Shown here: positions 21,092-28,640 of the stretch, piece after piece | Layout of the letters: every line of letters begins with the position of its first letter | Numbering within the stretch: position 1 is the first letter of the stretch | DNA from: DATBSL01 sp963729875 | GTDB taxonomy: Bacteria; Acidobacteriota; Vicinamibacteria; Fen-336 | Reading direction: 5' to 3' | DNA: 64,000 nucleotides | Assembly (NCBI GenBank): GCA_963729875.1 | Contig: CAVSPR010000006.1 | Coordinates: 372,001 to 436,000 of the forward strand | Position numbers and translations under genes: made by a program | Notes under the pieces: model-generated | Told to the model about the DNA's origin: nothing | The model's database searches: none | What the model saw: only the letters and a program-made list of their open reading frames with translations

Positions 21092-22348
21092 ATGGTGTTC
21101 TCCGATCTCGTCCGCGACACGCTCCAGACGATGGCGCAGCACCGGCTGCGCACGTTCCTCACCATGTTCGGCATCGCGTGGGGGATCGTGTCGATCACCC
21201 TCATGGTCGCGGCGGGGGAGGGCCTCCGCGTCGGACAGCTGAAGGTGGCGGAGAACTTCTCGAAGGACGTGATGATCGTCTTCGCCGGCCAGACGAGCCT
21301 GCAGGCGGGCGGCAAGCGCGCCGGCCGCAAGCTCCAGTGGTCGGCCACCGACCACCTGGTGGTGGCGGACCAGGCGCCCTCCTGCGCCCACGTCATGCCG
21401 GAGCTGGGGCAGAGCATGCCGGTGCGCAGCGCCCACAACAGCGCCTCGCTCCTCGTGACGGGGTCGCTGCCGCCCTTCGCGTTTATCCGCAGCATCGGGG
21501 TCGCCGAGGGGCGCTACCCGAACTGGGACGACGAGCGCGAGGGGCGGCGGGTGGCCTTCCTGGGCAGCGACGCGAGGAAGCAGCTCTTCGGCACGCGCCC
21601 GCCCGTCGGCGAGACGATCCGGATCGGCGACTTCCCGTACACGGTCGTCGGCCTGATGCAGCACAAGGAGCAGAACTCGAGCTACGACGGGGAGGACATC
21701 CGGAAGGTCTACGTCCCGTTCGCCACGGTCCTGCGCGACATGCCGAACCGCCCCCGCGCTCGCCCGGACTCCGTGGACCGGCTGCTGGCCGCCCCGAAGT
21801 CGGTGCTCGTGCACGACGAGTGCAAGGCCGAGGTGCGGCGCGCCCTGGGGCGGCTCCACGAGTTCGACCCGCGAGACACGGAGGCGGCCCACATCTGGGA
21901 CACCTCGGAGGAGGCGATCGCCTTCAAGAAGATGAGCGACGGGATGAAGTACTTCCTCGGCGCGATCGGGGTGGCCACGCTCTTCGTGGGCGGGATCGGC
22001 GTGATGAACGTGATGCTGGTGGCGGTGCGCGAGAGGACGCGGGAGATCGGCGTCCGCAAGGCGCTGGGCGCCACCCGCCGGTCGATCGTGCGCCAGTTCT
22101 TCCTCGAGGCGCTCATCGTGGTCGGGCTCTCCGGCGCGATCGGACTCGGGGTCGCCTACTCGATCTGCTTCCTCGTGAACCTGCTGCCGATGCCGCCCTT
22201 CTTCGCCGGCCTGCTGCCCACGTGGTCGTCGGGCCTCCTCGCCCTCGGCCTGCTCGGGGCGGTGGCCCTCGGGTCGGCCCTCTACCCGGCGCGCAAGGCG
22301 GCCTCGGTCGACCCCATCGAGGCGCTGCGGTGGGAGGCGGGAGGCTAG
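21092..22348 (+). CDS. MacB-type FtsX-family ABC permease (no fused ATPase)
   Basis: 418 residues. The first helix (about 22-42, FLTMFGIAWGIVSITLMVAA) is followed by a large periplasmic MacB-like core domain (about 45-285). Three helices in the C-terminal FtsX domain include LGAIGVATLFVGGIGVMNVMLVAV, then the cytoplasmic signature RTREIGVRKALGATRRSI. It ends ARKAASVDPIEALRWE, the typical FtsX tail. It pairs with the next permease (3-base gap) and the upstream adaptor to form a MacAB-like exporter of unknown substrate. The ATPase must be supplied from elsewhere. A longer GTG-started form from 21014 is possible but less likely. Confidence 0.88.
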   Translation: MVFSDLVRDTLQTMAQHRLRTFLTMFGIAWGIVSITLMVAAGEGLRVGQLKVAENFSKDVMIVFAGQTSLQAGGKRAGRKLQWSATDHLVVADQAPSCAHVMPELGQSMPVRSAHNSASLLVTGSLPPFAFIRSIGVAEGRYPNWDDEREGRRVAFLGSDARKQLFGTRPPVGETIRIGDFPYTVVGLMQHKEQNSSYDGEDIRKVYVPFATVLRDMPNRPRARPDSVDRLLAAPKSVLVHDECKAEVRRALGRLHEFDPRDTEAAHIWDTSEEAIAFKKMSDGMKYFLGAIGVATLFVGGIGVMNVMLVAVRERTREIGVRKALGATRRSIVRQFFLEALIVVGLSGAIGLGVAYSICFLVNLLPMPPFFAGLLPTWSSGLLALGLLGAVALGSALYPARKAASVDPIEALRWEAGG

Positions 22349-22351
22349 GCG

Positions 22352-23602
22352 ATGAAGGATCTGCTCGGCCAGAGCTGGCGCAACCTCGTGCGCAGCCGCA
22401 CGCGCACCGCGCTCACGATGCTGGGGATCGTGTGGGGCATCGTGACGGTCACCGTGCTTCTCGCCTACGGCTCCGGCTTCCGCCGGATCCTCGTCTACTG
22501 CTTCCGCTCGGTCGGCAACAGCGTGGCCATCGTCTGGCCCGGCCAGACGAGCGAGCAGGCGGGCGGCGAGCGCGCGGGGCGGAGGATCCGGCTCGAGAAG
22601 GCAGACCGCGACGTCGTCCTCGCCGAGGCCAACCTCGTCAAGAGCGTGAGCCTCGAGACGGTGAGCTGGACCGACATCAGCTACGCGGACCGGATGGCCA
22701 ACACCGCGATCCGCGGGGTCTACCCGGAGTACGGCTTCATCCGCAACGAGGTCCCGAGCGACGGCCGGTGGATCAGCCCGGAGGACTTCCAGGAGCGCAG
22801 GCGCGTCGTCTTCCTGGGGGCGAAGCTGCGGCAGAAGCTCTTCGCCGGGCGGCCGGCCGTGGGCGAGACCGTGCGCATCCAGGGCATGCGCTTCACGGTG
22901 ATCGGCTCCATGGACCGCAAGTTCCAGATGATGAACTACTTCACGAGCGACGACGAGTGCGCCTGGATCCCCTACACGACCGCGGGCGACCTCTGGGACG
23001 TGCGCTACGCGCGCGTGCTCGTCTTCAGCGCGTTGAGCCCGGCCTTCGAGACGAAGGCCACGCAGCAGGTCCGGGAGGCGATCGGCAAGCGGCAGGGCTT
23101 CGCGCCCAGCGACAAGAGGGCCCTCCAGATCTTCGGCCAGGAGGAGGTTCGGCCGATCATCGACGGGATCACGATCGGGCTGCAGGCCCTGCTGCTCTTC
23201 ATCGGGATTCTCACCCTCGGCATCGGGGGCGTCGGCGTGGCCAACATCATGCTCGTCTCGGTGGACGAGCGCGTGCGCGAGATCGGCCTGCGGCGCGCTC
23301 TCGGCGCGCGCAAGCGCACCATCCGTCTGCAGTTCCTGGCCGAGGCGCTCGTCCTGACCCTCGCCGCCGGCGCCGTGGGGATCCTGCTGTCGTACGCGAT
23401 CACCCTGGTGACGCCGGTCCTGCCGGTGCTCGGGCCCCTGTACGAGGACGAGAGCGGCCGGGTCGACCTGCAGCTGCGGATCTCCGGCACGACCGTCCTC
23501 GGCTCGAGCCTGATCCTCATCCTGGTCGGGGTGCTGTCAGGCCTCGTGCCGGCGCTGAAGGCCTCCCGGCTCGACCCGGTCGAGGCGCTTCGCTACGAGT
23601 GA
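22352..23602 (+). CDS. MacB-type FtsX-family ABC permease, second copy
   Basis: 416 residues, clearly a paralogue of the preceding permease: same opening helix (ALTMLGIVWGIVTVTVLLAY), same periplasmic core with WPGQTSEQAGGERAGRR, same tail (LKASRLDPVEALRYE). The FtsX signature is RVREIGLRRALGARKRTI. Two unlike permeases probably form a heterodimer. The ATG begins 3 bases after the first permease's stop. It is followed by a 158-base convergent spacer holding a hairpin. Confidence 0.9.
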   Translation: MKDLLGQSWRNLVRSRTRTALTMLGIVWGIVTVTVLLAYGSGFRRILVYCFRSVGNSVAIVWPGQTSEQAGGERAGRRIRLEKADRDVVLAEANLVKSVSLETVSWTDISYADRMANTAIRGVYPEYGFIRNEVPSDGRWISPEDFQERRRVVFLGAKLRQKLFAGRPAVGETVRIQGMRFTVIGSMDRKFQMMNYFTSDDECAWIPYTTAGDLWDVRYARVLVFSALSPAFETKATQQVREAIGKRQGFAPSDKRALQIFGQEEVRPIIDGITIGLQALLLFIGILTLGIGGVGVANIMLVSVDERVREIGLRRALGARKRTIRLQFLAEALVLTLAAGAVGILLSYAITLVTPVLPVLGPLYEDESGRVDLQLRISGTTVLGSSLILILVGVLSGLVPALKASRLDPVEALRYE

Positions 23603-23718
23603 CCCCGGTTGGAGCGCACGTCCCCGCGCGCTCGAACCGGATCTGAGCCACTGCCGATCCGTCGGCGCCGGCCCTCAGGAGGGCCTTCCGGGAGGGCCTT
23701 CGACGGGGCTCTGGAGAT

Positions 23719-23756
23719 CCGGACGGATTCGCGCCGGGGCGGGCGGATCCGTCCGG
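23719..23756. terminator. Inverted repeat in convergent spacer
   Basis: CCGGACGGAT (23719-23728) and ATCCGTCCGG (23747-23756) are exact reverse complements around 18 bases. It lies 4 bases past the stop of the minus-strand phosphofructokinase and about 115 bases past the permease stop. There is no U-tract, so it is terminator-like only. GC-rich direct repeats (GGAGGGCCTT) lie just upstream at about 23680-23700. Confidence 0.45.
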
Positions 23757-23760
23757 TGCG

Positions 23761-25140
23761 TCACTCCAGATAGCGTATGCGTTTGTTGACGTCCGTGTTC
23801 ACCGAGTGGTACGGGCGGAACAGGCTGCCCGCGTCGAAGACCGTCTGCCGGATCGCCTCGATGTCGGCGTGCCCGATCGCGTTCGTGAAGATGGGCAGGA
23901 GGTACTCCACCCCGATCTTCGAGGGTCGCATCAGCTCGGCGTCGTAGAAGCTCGGGTGCAGGTGGCGGGGGTGGATTACGCCCCAGCGGTCGCGGAAGGC
24001 GTTGCCGTCGTAGCCCGCCACGTAGAAGCCGCGCTCCTCGCTCCGCTGGAGGATGGCGAGGGCGTTGTTCTTGCCCTCGAGCAGCATGTCCACCGCCATT
24101 CCGCCGAGCTGGCCCCCGTGGAAGCGGTCGAAGAGCACGGGACGGCCGCCGCGCTGCGTGTGTCCGACCTTTCGGGTGAAGACCGCGGCCTTGGCGGATT
24201 CGGCCCGGCGGTACTGCTGGAAGTAGGCGTCGCCGAAGTGGTCGATGAGCACCTCGCGCAGCGCGTCCGAGGCCCCCGAGAGCTGGACGTTGCCGGCCGG
24301 GTCGTGGGACTCGCGCTGCGCCCCGAGCGGGCGGCCGTCCTCGCCGGTGATGCCCTCCCCGCAGGCGATCACGACGTTCTTCTGCAGCTCGTAGAGCTCG
24401 CGGACCCGCTCGACGAGGGCCGGGATCCGCACCGGGACCTCGGGGACGAGGACGATGTCGGGCTGGCCGTAGGCGGTGCCGAGGGCGATGTAGCCGGAGT
24501 GCCGGCCCATCACCTCGACGATGCCGATCCGGCGGTGGCTCTCCGCGGTGGTCCGCACGCGCTGGACGCCTTCGACCGAGACGTAGACGGCCGTGGCGTA
24601 GCCGGGCGTCACGTAGTTGACCATGCCGTCCAGCTCGAAGCGGGTGAGCGAGCGCCCGAGCCGGTACTCGTAGCCCGGCGGCTCGGGGCAGGGAACGCGC
24701 TCCCACTCGTCGGGCTCGCTCGGGTGGTTGAGGCCGAGGTCGTTGTCGATCGTCTTCGGGGCGAGGACGACGGGGAACAGCTCGGCGAAGGGCTGGAGGC
24801 CGCTGAGCGTGCCGTCGCCGCCCACGCAGATGAGGCCGTCGATCCGCAGGCGCTTCAGCCGGTCGGCGATCTGCGCGATCGTCTCGCGGTCCTCCGGGTC
24901 CACGAAGGCGCGCGAGGCGCCGATGACGGTGCCGCCGCGGGTGGGGTCGAGCTCGGGGATCTCGGTGAAGAGGGGGTTGAGGTGGACGTAGGGGACGGAC
25001 GGGTTGAGGAGGGCGGAGTAGCCCTTGATGAAGCCGTACACCTCGACGCGTCGCTGGTTGGCTCGTACGACCGCGCCGTGGACCGTCGCGTTGAGGGCCG
25101 GCGTGTCGCCGCCGGCGGTCAGGATGCCGATGCGTTTCAT
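23761..25140 (-). CDS. 6-phosphofructokinase, group II-like
   Basis: 459 residues. Phosphorylates fructose 6-phosphate in glycolysis. Motifs: GILTAGGDTPALNA at the N-terminus, VGGDGTLSG for the phosphoryl-donor loop, APKTIDNDL with the catalytic TIDND, and VMGRHSGYIALG for the sugar site. The donor-selecting positions are mixed: Gly at the GGDG position usually means ATP, while Lys in PKTIDND is common in the pyrophosphate-type clade. The combination is known in ATP-using group II enzymes, so ATP is the better guess. An inserted region of about 40 residues (around EWERVPCPEPPGYEYRLG) makes it longer than the 320-residue bacterial type. Confidence 0.88.
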   Translation of the reverse strand: MKRIGILTAGGDTPALNATVHGAVVRANQRRVEVYGFIKGYSALLNPSVPYVHLNPLFTEIPELDPTRGGTVIGASRAFVDPEDRETIAQIADRLKRLRIDGLICVGGDGTLSGLQPFAELFPVVLAPKTIDNDLGLNHPSEPDEWERVPCPEPPGYEYRLGRSLTRFELDGMVNYVTPGYATAVYVSVEGVQRVRTTAESHRRIGIVEVMGRHSGYIALGTAYGQPDIVLVPEVPVRIPALVERVRELYELQKNVVIACGEGITGEDGRPLGAQRESHDPAGNVQLSGASDALREVLIDHFGDAYFQQYRRAESAKAAVFTRKVGHTQRGGRPVLFDRFHGGQLGGMAVDMLLEGKNNALAILQRSEERGFYVAGYDGNAFRDRWGVIHPRHLHPSFYDAELMRPSKIGVEYLLPIFTNAIGHADIEAIRQTVFDAGSLFRPYHSVNTDVNKRIRYLE

Positions 25141-25165
25141 TGGGTGATTGTACCGGGCCTTCCGT

Positions 25166-25813
25166 TCAGGCGAGGCGACGCAGGACCGAGACCAGGACGA
25201 GGACGGAGAAGGCCGCCCACGCGACGCCCCAGAGGATCGCGGGGACGCCGGTGAGGCGCGCGAGCGCGGCGGCGTCGCTCTGGCTCGAGTGCCGGAAGAG
25301 AACGTCCGAGGCGATGTCCCACACGGCGTAGAGGCAGCTGGTCGCGCCGATGGCCGCGAGCAGGAACTCCGAGACCGCGGGCTTCAGCTTCGCCGCGGCG
25401 CCGAGGAGCAGTAGCGCGGCGGCGAGGCCGTAGAGGAATCCGAACCACGTGCGCACGTAGGCGAGGGTGACCGCGAAGGTGAAGGCGCCGACGAGGCCGA
25501 CCACTGTCCGCGCGCGCGTGCGCCTCCCGCCCAGCCGCAGGAACAGCGCCCCCCAGAGCAGGCTCCCCAGGTAGCCCGCGTTGAGGATGAGGAGCGGCCA
25601 GCCCCCGCGCGTGAGGCAGACGCCGCCCTCGTCGAAGCTCAGGCCGATCGACACGATGGAGCCTCCGGTGGCGACGGCAGCGAGGCCGTGGGAGATCTCG
25701 TGCAGGAACACGACGAAGAGCCGGAAGGGGTAGACGAGGAAGGTGTCCCAGAGAGCGAGCGCGGCCCCGGCCAGGGCCACGGGCAGGAGCAGCCGGCGAG
25801 GGGGTGTCTTCAT
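25166..25813 (-). CDS. Membrane protein with HExxH motif, peptidase M50B-like
   Basis: 215 residues with about six hydrophobic segments. VVFLHEISHGLAAVATGG (about 33-50) is the M50 zinc motif in a membrane helix, and LILNAGYLGSLLWG fits the second conserved block of the M50B-like (PF13398) family. ATG 25813 is preferred to 25918, because the extra upstream residues are Arg-rich and look non-coding. It lies 25 bases upstream of phosphofructokinase on the same strand. Proteolytic activity and substrate are inferred only. Confidence 0.75.
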   Translation of the reverse strand: MKTPPRRLLLPVALAGAALALWDTFLVYPFRLFVVFLHEISHGLAAVATGGSIVSIGLSFDEGGVCLTRGGWPLLILNAGYLGSLLWGALFLRLGGRRTRARTVVGLVGAFTFAVTLAYVRTWFGFLYGLAAALLLLGAAAKLKPAVSEFLLAAIGATSCLYAVWDIASDVLFRHSSQSDAAALARLTGVPAILWGVAWAAFSVLVLVSVLRRLA

Positions 25814-25881
25814 GGGCGCGAGACGGCGTCGCCGCGGGTCGAGACGGCGGCCGTGTCGGTCACGAGGGCCATGGGCGCCGC

Positions 25882-26538
25882 TTACTGCTCGGCCTCGAGG
25901 CCCTTCTCCTTCATCCACCTCGAGAGCTCCCGCATCCGGCCCCGGAATGCGTGGGGCGGCTCGAACGGGAGGGGCCCCGCCGCCTTCGCCGCGGCGAGGA
26001 CCGCGGCCGCCTCCTTGGGCAGGCCGTTGTCGCCGTAGAACGTGACGGTCTCGGCGGAGAGGCGCGCCTGGACCACGAGCACGGAGTAGTTCCGGCCGTT
26101 CAGGAAGACGTAGCCGAGCGAGCGGCCGTACGGGTCGACCGTGTCCGCCCGGATGAGCTCCACCTGGGTCGCGGCCGCGAAGGCGCCCTGCGCGAAGGCG
26201 CGGGCCTCGGGGCCGAAGGGTTGGGCGTACGGCAGGTCGTGCTGGAGGTGCCGGGTCTCCGGCGTGTCGATGCCGAGGATGCGGACCGTCTCGAGATCGT
26301 CCTTCGACCAGCGGACGACGACGGTGTCTCCGTCGTCGACCTGGATCCGGGCGGGGTCGACGGCGACGCGCTGGCCGTGGGGCCGCGGCTGGGGCTTCGG
26401 CTCGGGTCGGGCCTCGCCCGGGCGCGAGGCCGCGGGTGGCGCGGGAGGTGCCTGGGCGAGGGCGGGGGGCGGGGCCAAGCCGGCCAGGCAGAAGGCAAGC
26501 GCGACGGCGTGGATCACGGTGGCGGTCGGACGGTCCAT
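25882..26538 (-). CDS. Secreted thermonuclease-like protein (SNase fold)
   Basis: 218 residues. The signal peptide ends near ALAQA (about residue 30), then comes a Pro-rich linker to about 55. The SNase OB-fold spans about 60-170: DGDTVVVRW, VRILGIDTPET with the catalytic Arg and Asp/Glu, and DPYGRSLGYVFL with the second catalytic Arg. The LNGRNYSVLVVQ segment is typical. It probably hydrolyses nucleic acid outside the cytoplasm, but the family also includes non-catalytic binders. It is followed 68 bases downstream by the M50-like gene. Confidence 0.85.
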   Translation of the reverse strand: MDRPTATVIHAVALAFCLAGLAPPPALAQAPPAPPAASRPGEARPEPKPQPRPHGQRVAVDPARIQVDDGDTVVVRWSKDDLETVRILGIDTPETRHLQHDLPYAQPFGPEARAFAQGAFAAATQVELIRADTVDPYGRSLGYVFLNGRNYSVLVVQARLSAETVTFYGDNGLPKEAAAVLAAAKAAGPLPFEPPHAFRGRMRELSRWMKEKGLEAEQ

Positions 26539-26583
26539 GGGTTCTCCTCGGCGTGGAAACCCGATGGTCTCACAACGGGCGGG

Positions 26584-26991
26584 TCAGTCGTTGACGGGAG
26601 GCCTCGGCCCGGGTCCGGTGCCGGTGCCGGGGGAAGACCGTCCGCTCCCGGCACGCAGGGCGAGATGGCGGAGGCGGCGGACGCAGGCCGACGAGGCGTC
26701 GTGCCAGCGCAGGCCGTAGCGGTGCATCGGGCCTCGCGAGCGGTCCTCGCCCCCGTCGCCCCAGACGACCACGGCCGCGACTTCGTGCACCTCGGAGGGC
26801 TGGGCAAAGCTGACCCGCAGGCTCAGGCGGGCTCCGGTCTCGAGCCGTCCGTCCGTCCAGATGCAGGCGCCCGCGTCGGAGACGTTCGCGATCACTCCGT
26901 ACCCGAGCGGCAGTCCGTTCTCGTCGTCGATGCCCACGGTGATCGGGTTGGGCGGGACGATCCTCGCGCGCTTTCTCGGTGGGATGTTCAC
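26584..26991 (-). CDS. PilZ-domain protein, probable c-di-GMP receptor
   Basis: 135 residues. RKRARIVPPNPITVG at the N-terminus fits the RxxxR half of the PilZ binding site, and NVSDAGACIWTD gives the (D/N)xSxxG half, so c-di-GMP binding is plausible. The domain covers about residues 6-105, followed by a low-complexity Gly/Pro tail. No effector domain is attached. The window also encodes a GGDEF-EAL protein at 49-51 kb, but nothing links the two. Confidence 0.8.
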   Translation of the reverse strand: MNIPPRKRARIVPPNPITVGIDDENGLPLGYGVIANVSDAGACIWTDGRLETGARLSLRVSFAQPSEVHEVAAVVVWGDGGEDRSRGPMHRYGLRWHDASSACVRRLRHLALRAGSGRSSPGTGTGPGPRPPVND

Positions 26992-27176
26992 GGGTCCTCC
27001 CTCGCCGGCAGTCTGGTTGCGGCACCTCGCCGGCCCGGACGGAGGGAGGAGGGAGAACCCCGAGGCGACCGCGATGGCGGGAGTTTACCTCATCAGCTTC
27101 GTGCGGGGAGTGCGATCGGGCGCACGGCTGCCGCGCCCCGACGCGCGGGCAGGCGTGAATGTGCGGCATGGGACCG

Positions 27177-27190
27177 ATGACGTGACGTCA
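27177..27190. promoter_or_regulatory. Palindromic operator candidate upstream of fadI
   Basis: The perfect 8-base palindrome TGACGTCA (27183-27190) is preceded by an overlapping half-site, giving ATGACGTGACGTCAT across 27177-27191. It lies about 20 bases before a candidate -35 box for the fatty-acid operon. The cognate regulator is unknown. Confidence 0.35.
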
Positions 27191-27210
27191 TGCCACTCCC
27201 CCGAATTCAG

Positions 27211-27238
27211 TTGCTTCCGGCCGACGATGAGCTAGCAT
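27211..27238 (+). promoter_or_regulatory. Candidate sigma70 promoter for fadI-fadJ
   Basis: TTGCTT (27211-27216) and TAGCAT (27233-27238) are separated by 16 bases. A start near 27245 would give a leader of about 110 bases before the fadI ATG. The boxes match consensus only partly. Confidence 0.35.
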
Positions 27239-27356
27239 TTTTCCGTGACGGCGGCAGCCCGGGTTCACACCTGGAACGCGTCGGCCGCACGGAGGCCCGC
27301 CTCTCGAGATCCCCGCGACGGGTCGTGCACGAACCGCACCCGGGGATGAGAGTCCC

Positions 27357-28640
27357 ATGAGCAACCGAAGAGTCGCGATCGTGGCGGGATGCCGCACGCC
27401 GTTCGCCCGGTCGGGGACGGTGTATCGGGACCTGACGGCGCTGGACCTCGCCAAGGTCTGCGTGCGGGAGCTGCTCGAGCGCACGGAGGTGGCTCCCGCC
27501 TGGATCGACACGGTCGTCATGGGGCAGGTGGTGCCCTCGGTGAAGGCGCCGAACCTGGGGCGCGAGGTGGCGCTGGGCGCGGGGCTGCCGAAGTCGGTCC
27601 CGGCGCACACGGTGAATCGCGCCTGCGCCTCGGCGAACCAGGCGATCACCGAGGTGGCCTCGGCCATCCTCCTCGGGCACGCGGAAGCGGGGATCGCAGG
27701 CGGGGCCGAGTGCCTCTCCGACGTGCCGATCCTGCACAGCCGGCGCATGGCTCGAATCCTCGTCGAGGCCCGGCAGGCGAAGTCCTTCGGGTCGCGCCTC
27801 GGCGCCTTGGCCCGGGTCCGGCCGCGGGACCTCGTCCCCGAGGCGCCCGCCATCGCCGAGCCCTCGACGGGCCTCACCATGGGCCAGTCGGCGGAGAAGA
27901 TGGCGAAGGAGAACGCCGTCACCCGCGAGGAGCAGGACCGGATCGCCCTCGCCTCCCACCGCAACGGCTGGGCCGCCACGCAGGACGGGCGCCTGCCCGC
28001 GGAGACGTGCGCAGTCCACGTTCCTCCCGGGTACGACACCGCGGTCACCGCCGACAACCTGCTGCGGAAGGACGCCTCGCTCGAGGCGCTGGCGGCGCTG
28101 CCGCCGGTGTTCGATCGGCGTCACGGGACGGTCACCGCCGGCAACTCGTCAGCGCTGACGGACGGTGCCGCCGCGGTGCTCGTGATGTCCGGGGAGAAGG
28201 CAGAGGCCGAGGGTTACGAGCCCCTGGCCTACGTGCGCGCGTGGGCCGTGGCTGCGGTGGACCCCGGTGGGCAGCTCCTGATGGGCCCGGGGCTCGCGAT
28301 ACCGAAGGCCCTCGAGCGCGCGGGGCTCCAGCTCACGGACATGGACCTCGTCGAGATGCACGAGGCGTTCGCCGCCCAGGTGGAGTCGAACATCCAGGCG
28401 CTCGAGTCCGAGACGTGGGCGCGCGAGAAGCTGGGGCGCTCGGCGCCGGTCGGCAGGATCGACCGCGACCGCCTCAACGTCTGCGGGGGCTCGATCGCGC
28501 TCGGCCACCCCTTCGGCGCGACCGGGGCGCGCATCACCACCACCCTGGCGCGCGAGATGAAGCGCCGCGAGGCGAAGTTCGGGCTCATCTCCGTCTGCGC
28601 CCAGGGCGGGATGGGCTTCGCGATGGTCCTGGAGCGATAG
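27357..28640 (+). CDS. fadI: 3-ketoacyl-CoA thiolase, FadI-type
   Basis: 427 residues. Last step of beta-oxidation: splits 3-ketoacyl-CoA with CoA. The nucleophilic Cys is in NRACASANQAI (about residue 90), the acid/base His in GHPFGATGAR, and the second Cys in SVCAQGGMG. The inserted loop region (about 120-200) makes it longer than AtoB-type acetyltransferases and fits FadI. It overlaps fadJ by one base (TAGTG), so the two subunits of the beta-oxidation complex are translationally coupled. Confidence 0.93.
   Translation: MSNRRVAIVAGCRTPFARSGTVYRDLTALDLAKVCVRELLERTEVAPAWIDTVVMGQVVPSVKAPNLGREVALGAGLPKSVPAHTVNRACASANQAITEVASAILLGHAEAGIAGGAECLSDVPILHSRRMARILVEARQAKSFGSRLGALARVRPRDLVPEAPAIAEPSTGLTMGQSAEKMAKENAVTREEQDRIALASHRNGWAATQDGRLPAETCAVHVPPGYDTAVTADNLLRKDASLEALAALPPVFDRRHGTVTAGNSSALTDGAAAVLVMSGEKAEAEGYEPLAYVRAWAVAAVDPGGQLLMGPGLAIPKALERAGLQLTDMDLVEMHEAFAAQVESNIQALESETWAREKLGRSAPVGRIDRDRLNVCGGSIALGHPFGATGARITTTLAREMKRREAKFGLISVCAQGGMGFAMVLER

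Larger units (their letters stand above)
26992..27356. other. 365-base spacer upstream of fadI
   Basis: No convincing gene. The spacer separates the divergent PilZ gene and the fadI-fadJ operon. It holds a TGACGTCA palindrome and a sigma70-like promoter, listed separately; the rest is GC-rich with no hairpin or repeat that I can support. Confidence 0.5.
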
